From the NCBI RefSeq assembly GCF_039555325.1, contig NZ_CP154608.1, forward strand, positions 2,046,001 to 2,110,000: 64,000 nt of DNA. The letters run 5' to 3'. Below are positions 55,768-64,000 of the stretch, piece by piece. Each line of letters opens with the position of its first letter. Position 1 is the first letter of the stretch. Below the pieces are notes generated by a model, which was not told the origin of the DNA, did no database searches, and saw only the letters and a list, made by a program, of their open reading frames with translations. Made by a program: the position numbers and the translations under genes. The DNA comes from Sphingomicrobium sp. XHP0239. Lineage in GTDB: Bacteria > Pseudomonadota > Alphaproteobacteria > Sphingomonadales > Sphingomonadaceae.

Positions 55768-56844
55768 ATGGCGACCGCAGACGAACTGAAAACGCTCTAT
55801 ACCGGCAAGGTTTCATCCGCGCCCGATCTGGCCGCGCTGGAAGCGCTGCGCGTGGAAGCGCTCGGCAAGCAGGGACAGGTCACGGGCCTGCTCAAGACGC
55901 TCGGCAAGATGAGCCCCGACGAACGTAAGGTCGAGGGGCCCAAAATTCATGCCGCGCGCGAGGCGGTGCAGGGTGCCATCGAAACCCGGAAGGCCGAACT
56001 GGAGGAGGAGGCGCTGGAGGCGCGACTCGCGACCGAGAAGATGGACCTCTCGCTCCCCGTCGACGGTCGGCCGCATGGCAGCGTGCATCCGGTAAGCCAG
56101 GTAATGGACGAACTGGCGGAAATTTTCGCCGACCTGGGCTTCGCGGTGGCCGAAGGCCCCGAAATCGAGGACGACTGGCACAATTTCGGTGCGCTCAACA
56201 TTCCCGAGGCGCATCCCGCCCGCGCGATGCAGGACACCTTCTACGTCGAGGCCGAGGGCGACGAGGCGCCGCCGGTGCTGCGCACGCACACCTCGCCCGT
56301 GCAGATCCGCACGATGATGCGCGAGAAACCGCCCATCCGCATCATCGCGCCGGGACGCGTCTATCGCTCGGACAGCGACGCGACCCATACGCCGATGTTC
56401 CACCAGGTCGAGGGGCTCGTCATCGACCGCGGCATCCACATGGGGCACCTCAAGTGGACGCTGGAGACCTTCCTCAAGGCCTTTTTCGAGCGCGACGACG
56501 TCGTGCTGCGCCTGCGCCCGTCCTATTTTCCCTTCACCGAACCGTCCGCCGAGGTCGATGTCGGCTGGTCCGAGGTGAAGGGCCGCCGCGTCGTGGGCGG
56601 GGCTGAGGGCTGGATGGAAGTGCTCGGCAGTGGGATGGTGCACCCCAAGGTCATCGCCAATTGCGGGCTCGACCCCGACGAATGGCAGGGGTTCGCCTTC
56701 GGTTGCGGAATCGACCGGTTGGCGATGCTCAAATACGGAATGGACGATCTGCGCGCCTTCTTCGACGGCGATCTTCGCTGGCTCAGGCACTACGGGTTCG
56801 GAATGCTCGACACCCCCACGCTTTCGGCGGGAGTCGGCGCATGA
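55768..56844 (+). CDS. pheS: Phenylalanine--tRNA ligase alpha subunit
   Basis: PheS is the catalytic subunit of the alpha2beta2 phenylalanyl-tRNA synthetase. The 358-residue protein has an N-terminal coiled coil, then class II motifs: [69 protein letters not shown] and the motif 3 region [17 protein letters not shown]. The start overlaps no other gene. The stop overlaps the pheT ATG (56841-56844). Confidence 0.98.
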   Translation: MATADELKTLYTGKVSSAPDLAALEALRVEALGKQGQVTGLLKTLGKMSPDERKVEGPKIHAAREAVQGAIETRKAELEEEALEARLATEKMDLSLPVDGRPHGSVHPVSQVMDELAEIFADLGFAVAEGPEIEDDWHNFGALNIPEAHPARAMQDTFYVEAEGDEAPPVLRTHTSPVQIRTMMREKPPIRIIAPGRVYRSDSDATHTPMFHQVEGLVIDRGIHMGHLKWTLETFLKAFFERDDVVLRLRPSYFPFTEPSAEVDVGWSEVKGRRVVGGAEGWMEVLGSGMVHPKVIANCGLDPDEWQGFAFGCGIDRLAMLKYGMDDLRAFFDGDLRWLRHYGFGMLDTPTLSAGVGA

Positions 56845-59192
56845 AGTTCACCCTTTCCTGGTTGAAGGACCATCTCGAGACCACCGCGTCGGTCGAGGAG
56901 ATCGCGGAAAAACTGACCGCCATCGGACTGGAGATCGAGGGCATCTCCAACCCCGGCGATACGCTGCGTCCGTTCAAGGTCGCGTACGTGGTCGATGCCA
57001 AACCGCACCCCGATGCCGACAAGCTGCAGGTGCTGACCGTCGACGACGGGACCGAACAGAAACAGGTCGTCTGCGGTGCGCCCAATGCGCGCGCCGGGAT
57101 GAAGGGCGTGTTCGGCGGTCCCGGCACCCACGTTCCCGGCCCCGACTTCACCCTGGGCGAAGCGACCATCCGCGGTGTCGAGAGCTTCGGCATGATGTGT
57201 TCGGCGCGCGAATTGCAGATCGGTGAAGGGCATGAAGGCATCATCGAACTTCCCGACGATGCGCCCGTCGGAACCAGCTATGCCGACTATGCCGATCTCG
57301 ACGATCCGGTTTTCGACGTGTTCGTGACGCCCAACCGCCAGGATTGCATGGGCGTCCACGGCATCGCGCGCGATCTTGCCGCCGCGGGCCTCGGCACGCT
57401 GAAGCCGCTCGACGTGCCCGTGATCGAGGGCAGCTTCGATCCGACGATCGCCGTCCACATCGAGGACGAGGAAGGCTGTCCCGCGCTTTACGGGCGGACC
57501 TTCCGCGGCCTGTCGAACCCCGCCAGTCCCGACTGGATGCAGCGGCGATTGAAGGCGATCGGACAGAAGCCGATCAGCGCGCTCGTGGACATCACCAACT
57601 ATGCGATGATCGATCTCGGGCGACCGAGTCACGTCTACGACCTTGCGAAGGTGAAGGGCGACCTGATCGTGCGCCGCGCCGCTAAGGGCGAGCAGTTCGA
57701 GGCGTTGAACGACAAGACCTATCCACTGTCCGGCACGATGACGGTCATCGCCGACGACGATGGCGTGCACGATCTGGGCGGCGTCATGGGCGGCAATCGC
57801 ACCGGTGTTGCCGCCGATACCACCGAAAGCTTCCTCGAGATCGCCTATTTCGATCCCGAGCGGACCGCCAAGACGGGCCAGAAGCTGGGCCTCGTAAGCG
57901 ACGCGCGGAGCCGCTTCGAACGCGGCGTCGATCCGGCGTTTCTCGAAGCGGGCGAGGCGATCATCGGGGCGATGATCCTCGACATCTGCGGCGGCGAGGT
58001 AAGCCATCCGATCCGCACGGGCGAACCGCCGGTGAAAGCCCGCACTATCCGCTTCGACTGGAAGCGCACCGCGGCGCTCGGCGGGGTCGACATTCCCGCC
58101 GACGAACAGGCCGCCATTCTCACCCGCCTCGGCTTCACGGTCGACGGCAACGACGTGACCATCCCGTCCTGGCGGCGGGACGTCGAAGGACCTGCCGACC
58201 TCGTCGAGGAAGTCACACGGGTCCACGGGTTCGACGACATTCCCTCGACCTCGCTCCCGCGTCACGACGGGGTCGCCCCGCCGGCCGCCACGCGGGGTCA
58301 GAAGGCCGAACGGCGACTGCGGCGCGCGGCCGCCTCGCGCGGTCTCAACGAGGCGGTGACCTGGAGTTTCATCAGCGAGGAACAGGCCGAGGCGTTCGGT
58401 GGCGGCGCCCACGTCCTCGCCAATCCGATCAGCGAGGACATGAAGGTCATGCGTCCCTCACTGCTCCCGGGCCTCGCCGCGGCGGCGCGACGCAATCTCG
58501 ACCGCGGCCAGTCCAGTGTCCGGCTGTTCGAAGTCGGGCGCCGCTATCTGGCCGATGGCGAGAAGCGCACGGCGACCGTCCTGCTGATCGGCGAGGCACG
58601 CCAGCGCGGCTGGGCCGAAGGCAAGGCGAGAAGCTTCACGCCGTTCGATGCGAAGGAAGAGGCGATCGCGCTGCTGGAGGCGGCGGGCGCACCGACGGGC
58701 AATCTGGCGCTGTTCCCCGGCGCGGGCGACGACTGGCATCCGGGGCGGAGCGCCGCACTGGGCCTCGGTCCCAAGAAGATCCTCGCGCGGTTCGGCGAGT
58801 TGCACCCGAGCCTCGCCAAGGCGCTGGATCTTCCGGAGGCACCGATCGCCGCCGAGCTCTATCTCGACAACATTCCCGAGCCCCGTTCGTCCGAGCGCGC
58901 GCGCGCTGCCTATGCGCCGCCGCCGCTCATGGCGGTGAAGCGCGACTTCGCCTTCATCGTTCCCGAGACGCTGAGCGCGGGCGAACTCGAACGTGCGGTC
59001 GCGGGGTCGGACAAGAAACGCATCGTCGACACCCGCGTCTTCGACCGGTTCGAGGGCAAGGACGGCCTCAGTCTCGCGGTCGAGGTGACGCTGCAACCAC
59101 AGGACGCCAGCTTCACCGAAGAGCAGCTCGGCGAGATCGCGCAGTCGATCGTGGCGGCTGCCGAGGCGAAAGGTGCGCGGCTAAGGGGCTAG
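56841..59192 (+). CDS. pheT: Phenylalanine--tRNA ligase beta subunit
   Basis: The 783-residue subunit has the N-terminal tRNA-binding OB domain ([20 protein letters not shown]), the B3/B4 editing domain ([19 protein letters not shown]), the B5 domain ([15 protein letters not shown] follows it), the catalytic-like core, and a C-terminal FDX-ACB domain ([20 protein letters not shown]). It is coupled to pheS by ATGA. Its last 12 bp overlap the convergent plsC-like gene. Confidence 0.98.
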   Translation: MKFTLSWLKDHLETTASVEEIAEKLTAIGLEIEGISNPGDTLRPFKVAYVVDAKPHPDADKLQVLTVDDGTEQKQVVCGAPNARAGMKGVFGGPGTHVPGPDFTLGEATIRGVESFGMMCSARELQIGEGHEGIIELPDDAPVGTSYADYADLDDPVFDVFVTPNRQDCMGVHGIARDLAAAGLGTLKPLDVPVIEGSFDPTIAVHIEDEEGCPALYGRTFRGLSNPASPDWMQRRLKAIGQKPISALVDITNYAMIDLGRPSHVYDLAKVKGDLIVRRAAKGEQFEALNDKTYPLSGTMTVIADDDGVHDLGGVMGGNRTGVAADTTESFLEIAYFDPERTAKTGQKLGLVSDARSRFERGVDPAFLEAGEAIIGAMILDICGGEVSHPIRTGEPPVKARTIRFDWKRTAALGGVDIPADEQAAILTRLGFTVDGNDVTIPSWRRDVEGPADLVEEVTRVHGFDDIPSTSLPRHDGVAPPAATRGQKAERRLRRAAASRGLNEAVTWSFISEEQAEAFGGGAHVLANPISEDMKVMRPSLLPGLAAAARRNLDRGQSSVRLFEVGRRYLADGEKRTATVLLIGEARQRGWAEGKARSFTPFDAKEEAIALLEAAGAPTGNLALFPGAGDDWHPGRSAALGLGPKKILARFGELHPSLAKALDLPEAPIAAELYLDNIPEPRSSERARAAYAPPPLMAVKRDFAFIVPETLSAGELERAVAGSDKKRIVDTRVFDRFEGKDGLSLAVEVTLQPQDASFTEEQLGEIAQSIVAAAEAKGARLRG

Positions 59193-59906
59193 GTCGCCGG
59201 ACGGGCGGGAGGTCAGGCGCCGGTCGTCCACGAGCAGGTTGATCTTCTCGTGGACCAACGCCTCGATCTCCTCCCGGGGCAGGCCGGGCGGCAACGGCTC
59301 GCCGACCTTGAAGCGGATCACGCCCGCTTTCTTCACGAACCCCTTGGGCCAGACGTGCGCGCTGTCGTGCGCGATCGGAACGACCGGCATCTTGAGCACG
59401 CGATAGAGGCCCGCAAAGCCCGGGCGCAGTGGCGGGGCCGCGCCTTCGGGCACGCGGGTACCCTCCGGAAAGATCACGATCGGGCGTCCGTCCGCCTGGG
59501 CGCGGCGGCCCTTGGCCACCATGTCGCGCAACGCCTTCGCCCCCGCCGAGCGATCGACGCCGATCACGCCGTAGATGCGCGTGACCCAGCCCCACAGCGG
59601 CAGATCGACGAGTTCCTTCTTCATCACCACGATCGGCGTATGGGCGAAACGCAGCGTATCGACCGCCTCGACCATCGCATGATGCTTGACCGCGACGATA
59701 TAGGCGCCGGTCGGCACCTCGCCGTCCCATTCGAAGCGGATCCGCAGCACATTGTGGACCAGCCAGTGGTGAAAGCGCGCCCAGAAGTGCACGACACTGC
59801 GGATCGGCGCGCGCCCGAACGGTGCGACGAGCAAGGCCGTGACGCACACCAGCACGGTCCCGGTATAGAAGATGAGCGCGAAGAAGACCGAGCGGACGAG
59901 GTTCAT
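59181..59906 (-). CDS. plsC: 1-acyl-sn-glycerol-3-phosphate acyltransferase (PlsC-like)
   Basis: The enzyme acylates lysophosphatidic acid to phosphatidic acid at the inner membrane. The 241-residue protein has an N-terminal helix (FALIFYTGTVLVCVTALLV) and the acyltransferase motifs: AVKHHAMVEAVD (an HX4E variant of HX4D, common in alphaproteobacteria), GVIGVDRS, VIFPEGTRVPEG and PVVPIAHDSAHVW. It is the last gene of the coupled ftsE-ftsX-ydcF-plsC series (ATGA overlap with ydcF). Confidence 0.9.
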   Translation of the reverse strand: MNLVRSVFFALIFYTGTVLVCVTALLVAPFGRAPIRSVVHFWARFHHWLVHNVLRIRFEWDGEVPTGAYIVAVKHHAMVEAVDTLRFAHTPIVVMKKELVDLPLWGWVTRIYGVIGVDRSAGAKALRDMVAKGRRAQADGRPIVIFPEGTRVPEGAAPPLRPGFAGLYRVLKMPVVPIAHDSAHVWPKGFVKKAGVIRFKVGEPLPPGLPREEIEALVHEKINLLVDDRRLTSRPSGDLAP

Positions 59907-60442
59907 ATGCCCAGCAGCAACCCGATCCGCCGGAGCACATATTTGTTATATTCCCCGAACAGCGTCATCAGCGTCGGCGAGGTCGGCACCGCGTCGAGCA
60001 CGAGCGGATAATCCTCGCCGAGCGCATCGCGAAACTCGAACGCGGCGCGGCGCATGTGCCAGTCGCTGGTGACGAGCCGGACGGCCTGCCCCTCGCTCTC
60101 GGAGGCCAGCCAGTCCTTCGCCTCCAATGCATTGGTGCGCGTGTCGACCGATTCCGATCCGATCGTGACGCAGCATTCGTAGAGCCGCTCGGTTCCGCCG
60201 ACGACCTCGACCAGATCTTCCTGTCGCACCGCCGGGTCGGCGCCCGCGATCAAGAGGCGCTCGGCGCTCCCGTCGCCAAGTCGGCCGAGCGCCTGCTCGA
60301 TCCGCCCGCCCTCGCCGGTCAGCACCACCATCGCGGGCGTTTCCGGGGCGTCGGTGGGCGCGGGCTCGCCGAGCGTGATCGCGAACCAGACGAAGCCGAT
60401 CGCGTAGAGGCCGACGAGGAGGGAGAAGAGGCGCAGGATCAT
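59903..60442 (-). CDS. YdcF family protein (DUF218)
   Basis: The 179-residue protein has one N-terminal membrane helix (LRLFSLLVGLYAIGFVWFAI) and a DUF218 domain: MVVLTGEGGRIEQAL, RTNALEAKDWL and LVTSDWHMRRAAFEF. Members such as SanA and ElyC are linked to envelope or vancomycin-resistance phenotypes; the reaction is unknown. Both ends overlap neighbours by ATGA, ftsX upstream and plsC downstream, so it belongs to the ftsEX operon. It is shorter than E. coli YdcF. Confidence 0.85.
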   Translation of the reverse strand: MILRLFSLLVGLYAIGFVWFAITLGEPAPTDAPETPAMVVLTGEGGRIEQALGRLGDGSAERLLIAGADPAVRQEDLVEVVGGTERLYECCVTIGSESVDTRTNALEAKDWLASESEGQAVRLVTSDWHMRRAAFEFRDALGEDYPLVLDAVPTSPTLMTLFGEYNKYVLRRIGLLLGI

Positions 60443-61287
60443 AAGGCCCGCCGCAAATCGCGCAGGATGGTGAAGCGCGCAACCAAAAATGCCATGAGCG
60501 TCGCGAGCAGCGGCAGCAGAAGGAGCGCGAGCAGATCGAGCGGGCCGAGCAGCCGCGTACCGCCCACCAGAAAGGCCAGGCTCGACCCCCCACTCGCCCC
60601 AAGCAACCACAGGACGAGCAGCGCGACCAGCGTGCCGAGCGACCCGCCGACCAGCGCATCCCGCCGGATGCCCGTCAGGAAGGTCTGCGCGACCTGTCGA
60701 TCGGTGGCGCCCATGTCGTGGAGCGTGGCGATGGTCGACCGATTGGCTGCGAGCGCGCCACGGGTCGCAAGCGCGATCGCGACCGATGCGGCAAGCGCGA
60801 TGGCGAGCACGAGCGCCAGACCCAGCGCCGCCACCGCACTCAGCGCGCCGAGAACGGGCGCCAACGTTCGCTGCTGCGCAACCAGCCGGGCGCGCGGAAA
60901 GGCATTTCGAAGGTCGGCGCGCAGAAGAGCCGGATCGGCACCGCGAACCATTTCCACGTCGACGAGGGCGGGGAGCGGCAGATCGGCCTCGCGCGCCGCG
61001 GGGCCCATCCATGTCTCCAAGGTGCGGCGCACCTCGTCGGGGGCGATCGCGCGCACCTCGGTCACGTCATCGCGGTTCGACAGGAACTCGGCGAGTTCGT
61101 CGGTCCGCTCGATTCCGCCCGAAAGCTGGACGGTCGAGCGCGCCTCGACCGCGCCTGCCACCAGCCGGTTACCGTTCCACACGGCCAGCCCCGCCGCTGC
61201 GGTGATCGTCATCACGAACAACAGCACGGCGAGCAGGTAGGCGGTCGCGCCCTGCGGCCGACGCGGAAGCAGTGTGCGGGGCGTCAT
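60439..61287 (-). CDS. ftsX: Cell division protein FtsX
   Basis: FtsX is the membrane half of the FtsEX complex, which activates peptidoglycan hydrolases during division. The 282-residue protein has four helices: one after the N-terminus (AYLLAVLLFVMTITAAAGLAVW), a periplasmic loop, and three more in the C-terminal half (LSAVAALGLALVLAIALAA, GTLVALLVLWLLGASG, LLLLPLLATLMAFLVA). The MGATDRQVAQTFL segment is typical. It is overlapped by ftsE upstream and ydcF downstream. Confidence 0.9.
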   Translation of the reverse strand: MTPRTLLPRRPQGATAYLLAVLLFVMTITAAAGLAVWNGNRLVAGAVEARSTVQLSGGIERTDELAEFLSNRDDVTEVRAIAPDEVRRTLETWMGPAAREADLPLPALVDVEMVRGADPALLRADLRNAFPRARLVAQQRTLAPVLGALSAVAALGLALVLAIALAASVAIALATRGALAANRSTIATLHDMGATDRQVAQTFLTGIRRDALVGGSLGTLVALLVLWLLGASGGSSLAFLVGGTRLLGPLDLLALLLLPLLATLMAFLVARFTILRDLRRAL

Positions 61288-61994
61288 GCGCGCCCCCGGG
61301 CGCGCGGGCCGGGCGGATGGCGCAGCGCCCCCGTCGGATCCTTGAGCGTACCGCCATCGAGGCGCACCATCGAGGCCCCCGAAGTTTCCTTGATCAGCGA
61401 CAGATCGTGCGTCGCCACGAACACGGTCGTCCCGAGCCGGTTCAGTCCAGCGAACAGGGTCAGCAATCGTCGGGCCATGTCGGCATCGACGTTGCCCGTC
61501 GGTTCGTCGGCGACCAAGAGGTCGGGTTTGCCGATGACCGCGCGGGCGATGGCGACGCGCTGCTGCTCGCCACCCGACAAAGTCGGCGGCCGCGCGTTCG
61601 AGCGATCCGACAGGCCGACCCAGTCGAGCATTTCGGCGACCGGTTCCGCGATGTCGGCATCGTCATGCCCGGCGATCCTGAGCGGCAAGGCGACATTGTC
61701 GAATGCCGAGAGTTCGTCGATCAGCCGGAAATCCTGATAGACGATCCCGATCCGGCGGCGGAGCGCAGGAAGCTCGGTCCGCGCCATCGACGCAATGTCT
61801 TCGCCGAACAGCCGGACGCGCCCGCGCGTCGGCGCGCGTGCCAGCGTCAGGAGCTTGAGGAGCGATGTCTTGCCCGCGCCCGAGGGGCCGGTCAGAAAAT
61901 AGAATCCGCCTTCCTCGAGCCCGAAATCGAGGTCGACCAGAACTTCCGCGCCGGTGCCGTAGCGCAGTCCCACACGCTCGAACGTGGCGATCAT
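61284..61994 (-). CDS. ftsE: Cell division ATP-binding protein FtsE
   Basis: FtsE is the ABC ATPase of FtsEX. The 236-residue protein starts MIATFERVGLRYG and has Walker A GPSGAGKTSLLKLL, the Q-loop IGIVYQDFRLIDELS (the FtsE-typical FRLL-like phrase), signature LSGGEQQRVAIARA, Walker B DLLVADEPTGNVD and switch His in VATHDLSL. The ATG at 61994 is preceded by GAGGAGCGG; a longer in-frame reading upstream has no ribosome site. Its stop overlaps ftsX by ATGA. It diverges from the zinc-ribbon gene. Confidence 0.95.
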   Translation of the reverse strand: MIATFERVGLRYGTGAEVLVDLDFGLEEGGFYFLTGPSGAGKTSLLKLLTLARAPTRGRVRLFGEDIASMARTELPALRRRIGIVYQDFRLIDELSAFDNVALPLRIAGHDDADIAEPVAEMLDWVGLSDRSNARPPTLSGGEQQRVAIARAVIGKPDLLVADEPTGNVDADMARRLLTLFAGLNRLGTTVFVATHDLSLIKETSGASMVRLDGGTLKDPTGALRHPPGPRARGRA

Positions 61995-62097
61995 CGCCCG
62001 CTCCTCGACGCCGCCGGGTGCAGCCGCGCAATACCGCGAAAACTTGCCATTGGCGTCATGTTGCGGTTTATGCCTTCCAATGTCGAGCGATGATAGC

Positions 62098-63027
62098 ATG
62101 ATCCTCACCTGCCCGTCGTGCGCGACGCGCTACAATGTCAAGGCGGGTGCCATCCCGCCCGAAGGACGAACCGTGCGGTGCGCGGCGTGCGGAAACAAAT
62201 GGCACGCCGATCCGCAGCCTGCACCCATGGAACCGCCCGAACCGTCGCCTCCCGACGCAGCGACATCCGGCGATTCGCCGGCAACGAGCGAACAGCCGCC
62301 ACGCGATGACTTTTCCGAGCGATCGCGCGACTTCGGCCAATCGGTACCGGACGACGCCATGCACGAACGCGCGCCCGCCGACCCTCCCCCGCCCGAAGCG
62401 TCGATCGACGAAACCGAACGGCGCCGGGAAGCCGTCATCGCCGCTCCGCCCGAACCCGAAGTGGCCGACGCGGTCGTGTCGCAGGGCGAAAGTCAAAAAG
62501 CCTTCATCCACGATCACGCCACGGACGCCCCTTTCGACCGCGATCTTGCCACCGATGCGGCTTTCACGGGGACCGACCCCATCGACGAGCCCGAAGCCGA
62601 GGAACAGAACCGGTCGCGCGGCCTGCAATGGGTGCTGGCGCTCATCGTACTGATCGGCGCCGCCGCGGCCGCCTTCTATTTCCTTGCTCCGCCGCAGTGG
62701 AAACAGCAGCTGGGTATCGCCCAGACCGCATCGAGCGACAGTCCGTTCGATTTCGTGCTGACCCGCCAGAACCATTCCACGCTCGCCAGCGGACAGCGTC
62801 TGCTGTCGATCTCGGGGCGGGTCGTCAATGTGACCGACGAAGAGGCGCAGGTTCCGTCGATTCGCGCCGAATTGCGCGACGCGCAGGAAGCGGTGGTGCA
62901 TAGCTGGACCATCGCCCCGCCCGCCCCGACGCTGGGCCCGGGCGAGAGCGCGAGCTTCAACAGCGCCGAGGCGGATATCCCGATGCTCGACGGCGATCTG
63001 GACATCGTGCTGCTGCCGGTCGGCTGA
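62098..63027 (+). CDS. Zinc-ribbon (MJ0042-type) membrane protein
   Basis: The 309-residue protein starts MILTCPSCATRYNVKAG, and the zinc ribbon is completed by VRCAACGNKWH. A long disordered Pro/Glu-rich stretch follows (residues 40-175), then one membrane helix (WVLALIVLIGAAAAAFYFL) and a C-terminal DUF3426-like domain (SISGRVVNVTDEEAQVPSIRAELRDA, SWTIAPPAPTLGPGESASFNS). The architecture is common beside ftsE in sphingomonads. The function is unknown. The start is weakly supported; an ATG at 62080 is an alternative. Confidence 0.82.
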   Translation: MILTCPSCATRYNVKAGAIPPEGRTVRCAACGNKWHADPQPAPMEPPEPSPPDAATSGDSPATSEQPPRDDFSERSRDFGQSVPDDAMHERAPADPPPPEASIDETERRREAVIAAPPEPEVADAVVSQGESQKAFIHDHATDAPFDRDLATDAAFTGTDPIDEPEAEEQNRSRGLQWVLALIVLIGAAAAAFYFLAPPQWKQQLGIAQTASSDSPFDFVLTRQNHSTLASGQRLLSISGRVVNVTDEEAQVPSIRAELRDAQEAVVHSWTIAPPAPTLGPGESASFNSAEADIPMLDGDLDIVLLPVG

Positions 63028-63041
63028 CCTTATCGCACCGC

Positions 63042-63069
63042 TTGCGCGGGTCAGAACCCTTTGCTAGAG
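63042..63069 (+). promoter_or_regulatory. Putative promoter for tRNA-Leu
   Basis: TTGCGC (63042-63047) and CTAGAG (63064-63069) are 16 bp apart, followed by a GC-rich start region, which resembles strong alphaproteobacterial stable-RNA promoters. It lies 48 bp ahead of the tRNA. Confidence 0.45.
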
Positions 63070-63116
63070 GCCGCGCCTTACCAGCATGGTCGCCCTCGCG
63101 ATCATGACCTTCGGGT

Positions 63117-63203
63117 GCGGTCGTGGCGGAACTGGTAGACGCGCAACGTTGAGGTCGTTGTGGCCGAGAGGCCGTGGAAGTTCGAGTCTTCTCGACCGCA
63201 CCA
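63117..63203 (+). tRNA. tRNA-Leu (anticodon GAG)
   Basis: The 87-base class II tRNA has acceptor arms GCGGTCG and CGACCGC followed by ACCA, with the CCA encoded. The anticodon stem is CAACG/CGTTG around the loop TTGAGGT, with anticodon GAG at 63151-63153, reading CUC and CUU. A long variable arm (TGGCCGAGAGGCCG) and a T arm with TTCGAGT are as expected for tRNA-Leu. TTTTT follows directly and may end the transcript. Confidence 0.95.
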
Positions 63204-63265
63204 TTTTTCCCGCTTCTTTTGCTGTCCACTGGCGCCGTGAGTTCACGCGCCCTATATCGCTATCC

Positions 63266-63676
63266 ATGAGCGACAAGCATCTGACCGACGCCGAGTGGCG
63301 CGAGCGCCTCTCTCCCGAACAATATCGCATCCTGCGCGAAGCGGGGACCGAGCCGCCGTTTTCGGGTGCGCTCAACGACGAGAAGCGACCCGGCGAATTT
63401 CGCTGCGCGGCGTGTGGCGAACTGCTGTTCCAGTCGAACGACAAGTTCGAAAGCGGATCGGGATGGCCGAGCTTCACCGCTCCCGCATCGAGCGAAACGG
63501 TCGAGGAACATGCCGACCTTACCCACGGCATGAAGCGGGTGGAAATCCGCTGTTCATCCTGTGACAGCCACCTTGGTCACGTCTTTCCCGACGGACCCGG
63601 ACCGACCGGTCTTCGCTACTGCGTCAATTCCGCCAGCCTCGAGTTCGAGGCCGCGGACGAAGCAAGCGAGAATTGA
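63266..63676 (+). CDS. msrB: Peptide-methionine (R)-S-oxide reductase MsrB
   Basis: MsrB repairs R-methionine sulfoxide in proteins. The 136-residue protein has LTDAEWRERLSPEQYRILREAGTEPPFSG, the zinc cysteines in RCAACGELLF and RCSSCDSHLGHVF, SGSGWPSF, and the catalytic cysteine in GLRYCVNSASLEF. Length is typical for a stand-alone MsrB. The ATG at 63266 begins MSDKHLT; the upstream in-frame region covers the tRNA and is not coding. Confidence 0.97.
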   Translation: MSDKHLTDAEWRERLSPEQYRILREAGTEPPFSGALNDEKRPGEFRCAACGELLFQSNDKFESGSGWPSFTAPASSETVEEHADLTHGMKRVEIRCSSCDSHLGHVFPDGPGPTGLRYCVNSASLEFEAADEASEN

Positions 63677-63720
63677 AGCCGCTTGCGGCCCGGACCCGTC
63701 GCTCCTAATCCGGTGGGTTC

Positions 63721-64000
63721 ATGGCCGTCACGTTTCGTAAAGTCTCTCTAGGCATCCTCAAATGGGGCGCGGCGCTGGCCGGCCTCGGACTGATGGTGTT
63801 GTTGATCGCGGTCTTCTTCGCCTATCAGTCGCTGCCTTCCTACGAGCAGCTGCGCACGCGTGGCGATCTGGGTCAGACGATCGTGGTCCGCGCCGCCGAC
63901 GACAGCATCCTGGTATCGATGGGGCCCAGTTTCGGTCGCTGGCTCGACTATAATGAGATCCCCGAAACGATGAAGGAAGCGATGGTCGCGGTGGAAGATC
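63721..64000 (+). CDS. Penicillin-binding protein 1 family, N-terminus only
   Basis: The first 93 codons of a bifunctional transglycosylase/transpeptidase are present; the rest lies beyond the window. A membrane helix (WGAALAGLGLMVLLIAVFFAYQ) is followed by the linker LPSYEQLRTRGD and the start of the family 51 transglycosylase: DYNEIPETMKEAMVAVED, whose final Glu-Asp leads into the catalytic EDxxFxxHxG motif. It is probably the PBP1A type (mrcA), but the C-terminal domains needed to be sure are not here. Confidence 0.85.
   Translation, partial: MAVTFRKVSLGILKWGAALAGLGLMVLLIAVFFAYQSLPSYEQLRTRGDLGQTIVVRAADDSILVSMGPSFGRWLDYNEIPETMKEAMVAVED

Noticed and set aside
63086-63265. N-terminal extension of MsrB
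   Set aside because: It would translate through the tRNA-Leu gene.

Overview
The window is 64 kb of gene-dense, GC-rich chromosome (GC looks to be in the mid-60s percent) from an alphaproteobacterium, most likely a member of the Sphingomonadales. The evidence is the mix and order of genes: RNase D-lptC-lptA-lptB-rpoN; DUF3572 next to divK and rpmG; bamE divergent from a cytochrome bc1 chaperone and DUF177; two large TonB-dependent receptors; COQ9; a cold-shock protein with two CSDs; and a RibB with an extra N-terminal DNA-binding-like domain. I see no phage, integrase, insertion sequence, CRISPR array or rRNA. No stretch longer than 300 bases lacks a gene. The longest gaps are about 247 bp (22596-22842) and 234 bp (15113-15346). 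The first gene (cfa-like) and the last (PBP1) run off the window.

Layout. 1-9 kb: cyclopropane fatty acid synthase, a DUF418 membrane protein broken by a frameshift, rlmN with an IalB-like secreted protein, a compact nfrB/nfrA-like glycosyltransferase and beta-barrel pair, iaaA, a GNAT protein and RidA. 9-15 kb: SDR, HAD, DUF3572, divK, rpmG, an ATP-dependent DNA ligase, two small proteins and a Gly/Arg-rich double cold-shock protein. 15-20 kb: the LPS-transport operon lptCAB with rpoN. 20-26.5 kb: gyrB, recF and dnaN on the minus strand, with a DUF2254 gene inserted on the plus strand. 26.6-35 kb: a fasciclin lipoprotein coupled to a repeat-rich secreted protein; an MFS transporter and TonB receptor divergent from a TetR regulator over a perfect palindrome; then kynureninase-like, tryptophan 2,3-dioxygenase and bamE. 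35-43.7 kb: bc1 chaperone, DUF177, ssb, a second TonB receptor, feoAB with a Fur-like site, COQ9, old yellow enzyme and a SOUL protein. 43.7-48 kb: riboflavin genes ribD-ribE-ribB*-ribH, then tonB. 48-64 kb: gltX, nadE, prs, mntP, rpmI-rplT, DUF421, DUF5996, pheST, a coupled ftsE-ftsX-ydcF-plsC operon, a zinc-ribbon protein, tRNA-Leu(GAG), msrB and the start of PBP1.

How the genes fit together. Most are housekeeping. Envelope biogenesis is prominent (lptCAB, bamE, ftsEX, plsC, PBP1, cfa), as is TonB-dependent uptake and iron supply (two receptors, tonB, feoAB). Many same-strand neighbours overlap by an ATGA or GTGA, and three convergent pairs end on one shared CTAG.

The best candidate for something undescribed is the riboflavin locus. 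Its RibB carries an N-terminal HTH-like segment and a GTP cyclohydrolase II domain that has lost its zinc cysteines. A TATCACA-N6-TGTGATA inverted repeat lies 10 bp before its start codon, which suggests an enzyme that controls its own gene. Second-tier items are the threefold repeat protein at 27.1-28.2 kb, the shortened nfrBA-like pair and the RGG-type double cold-shock protein.
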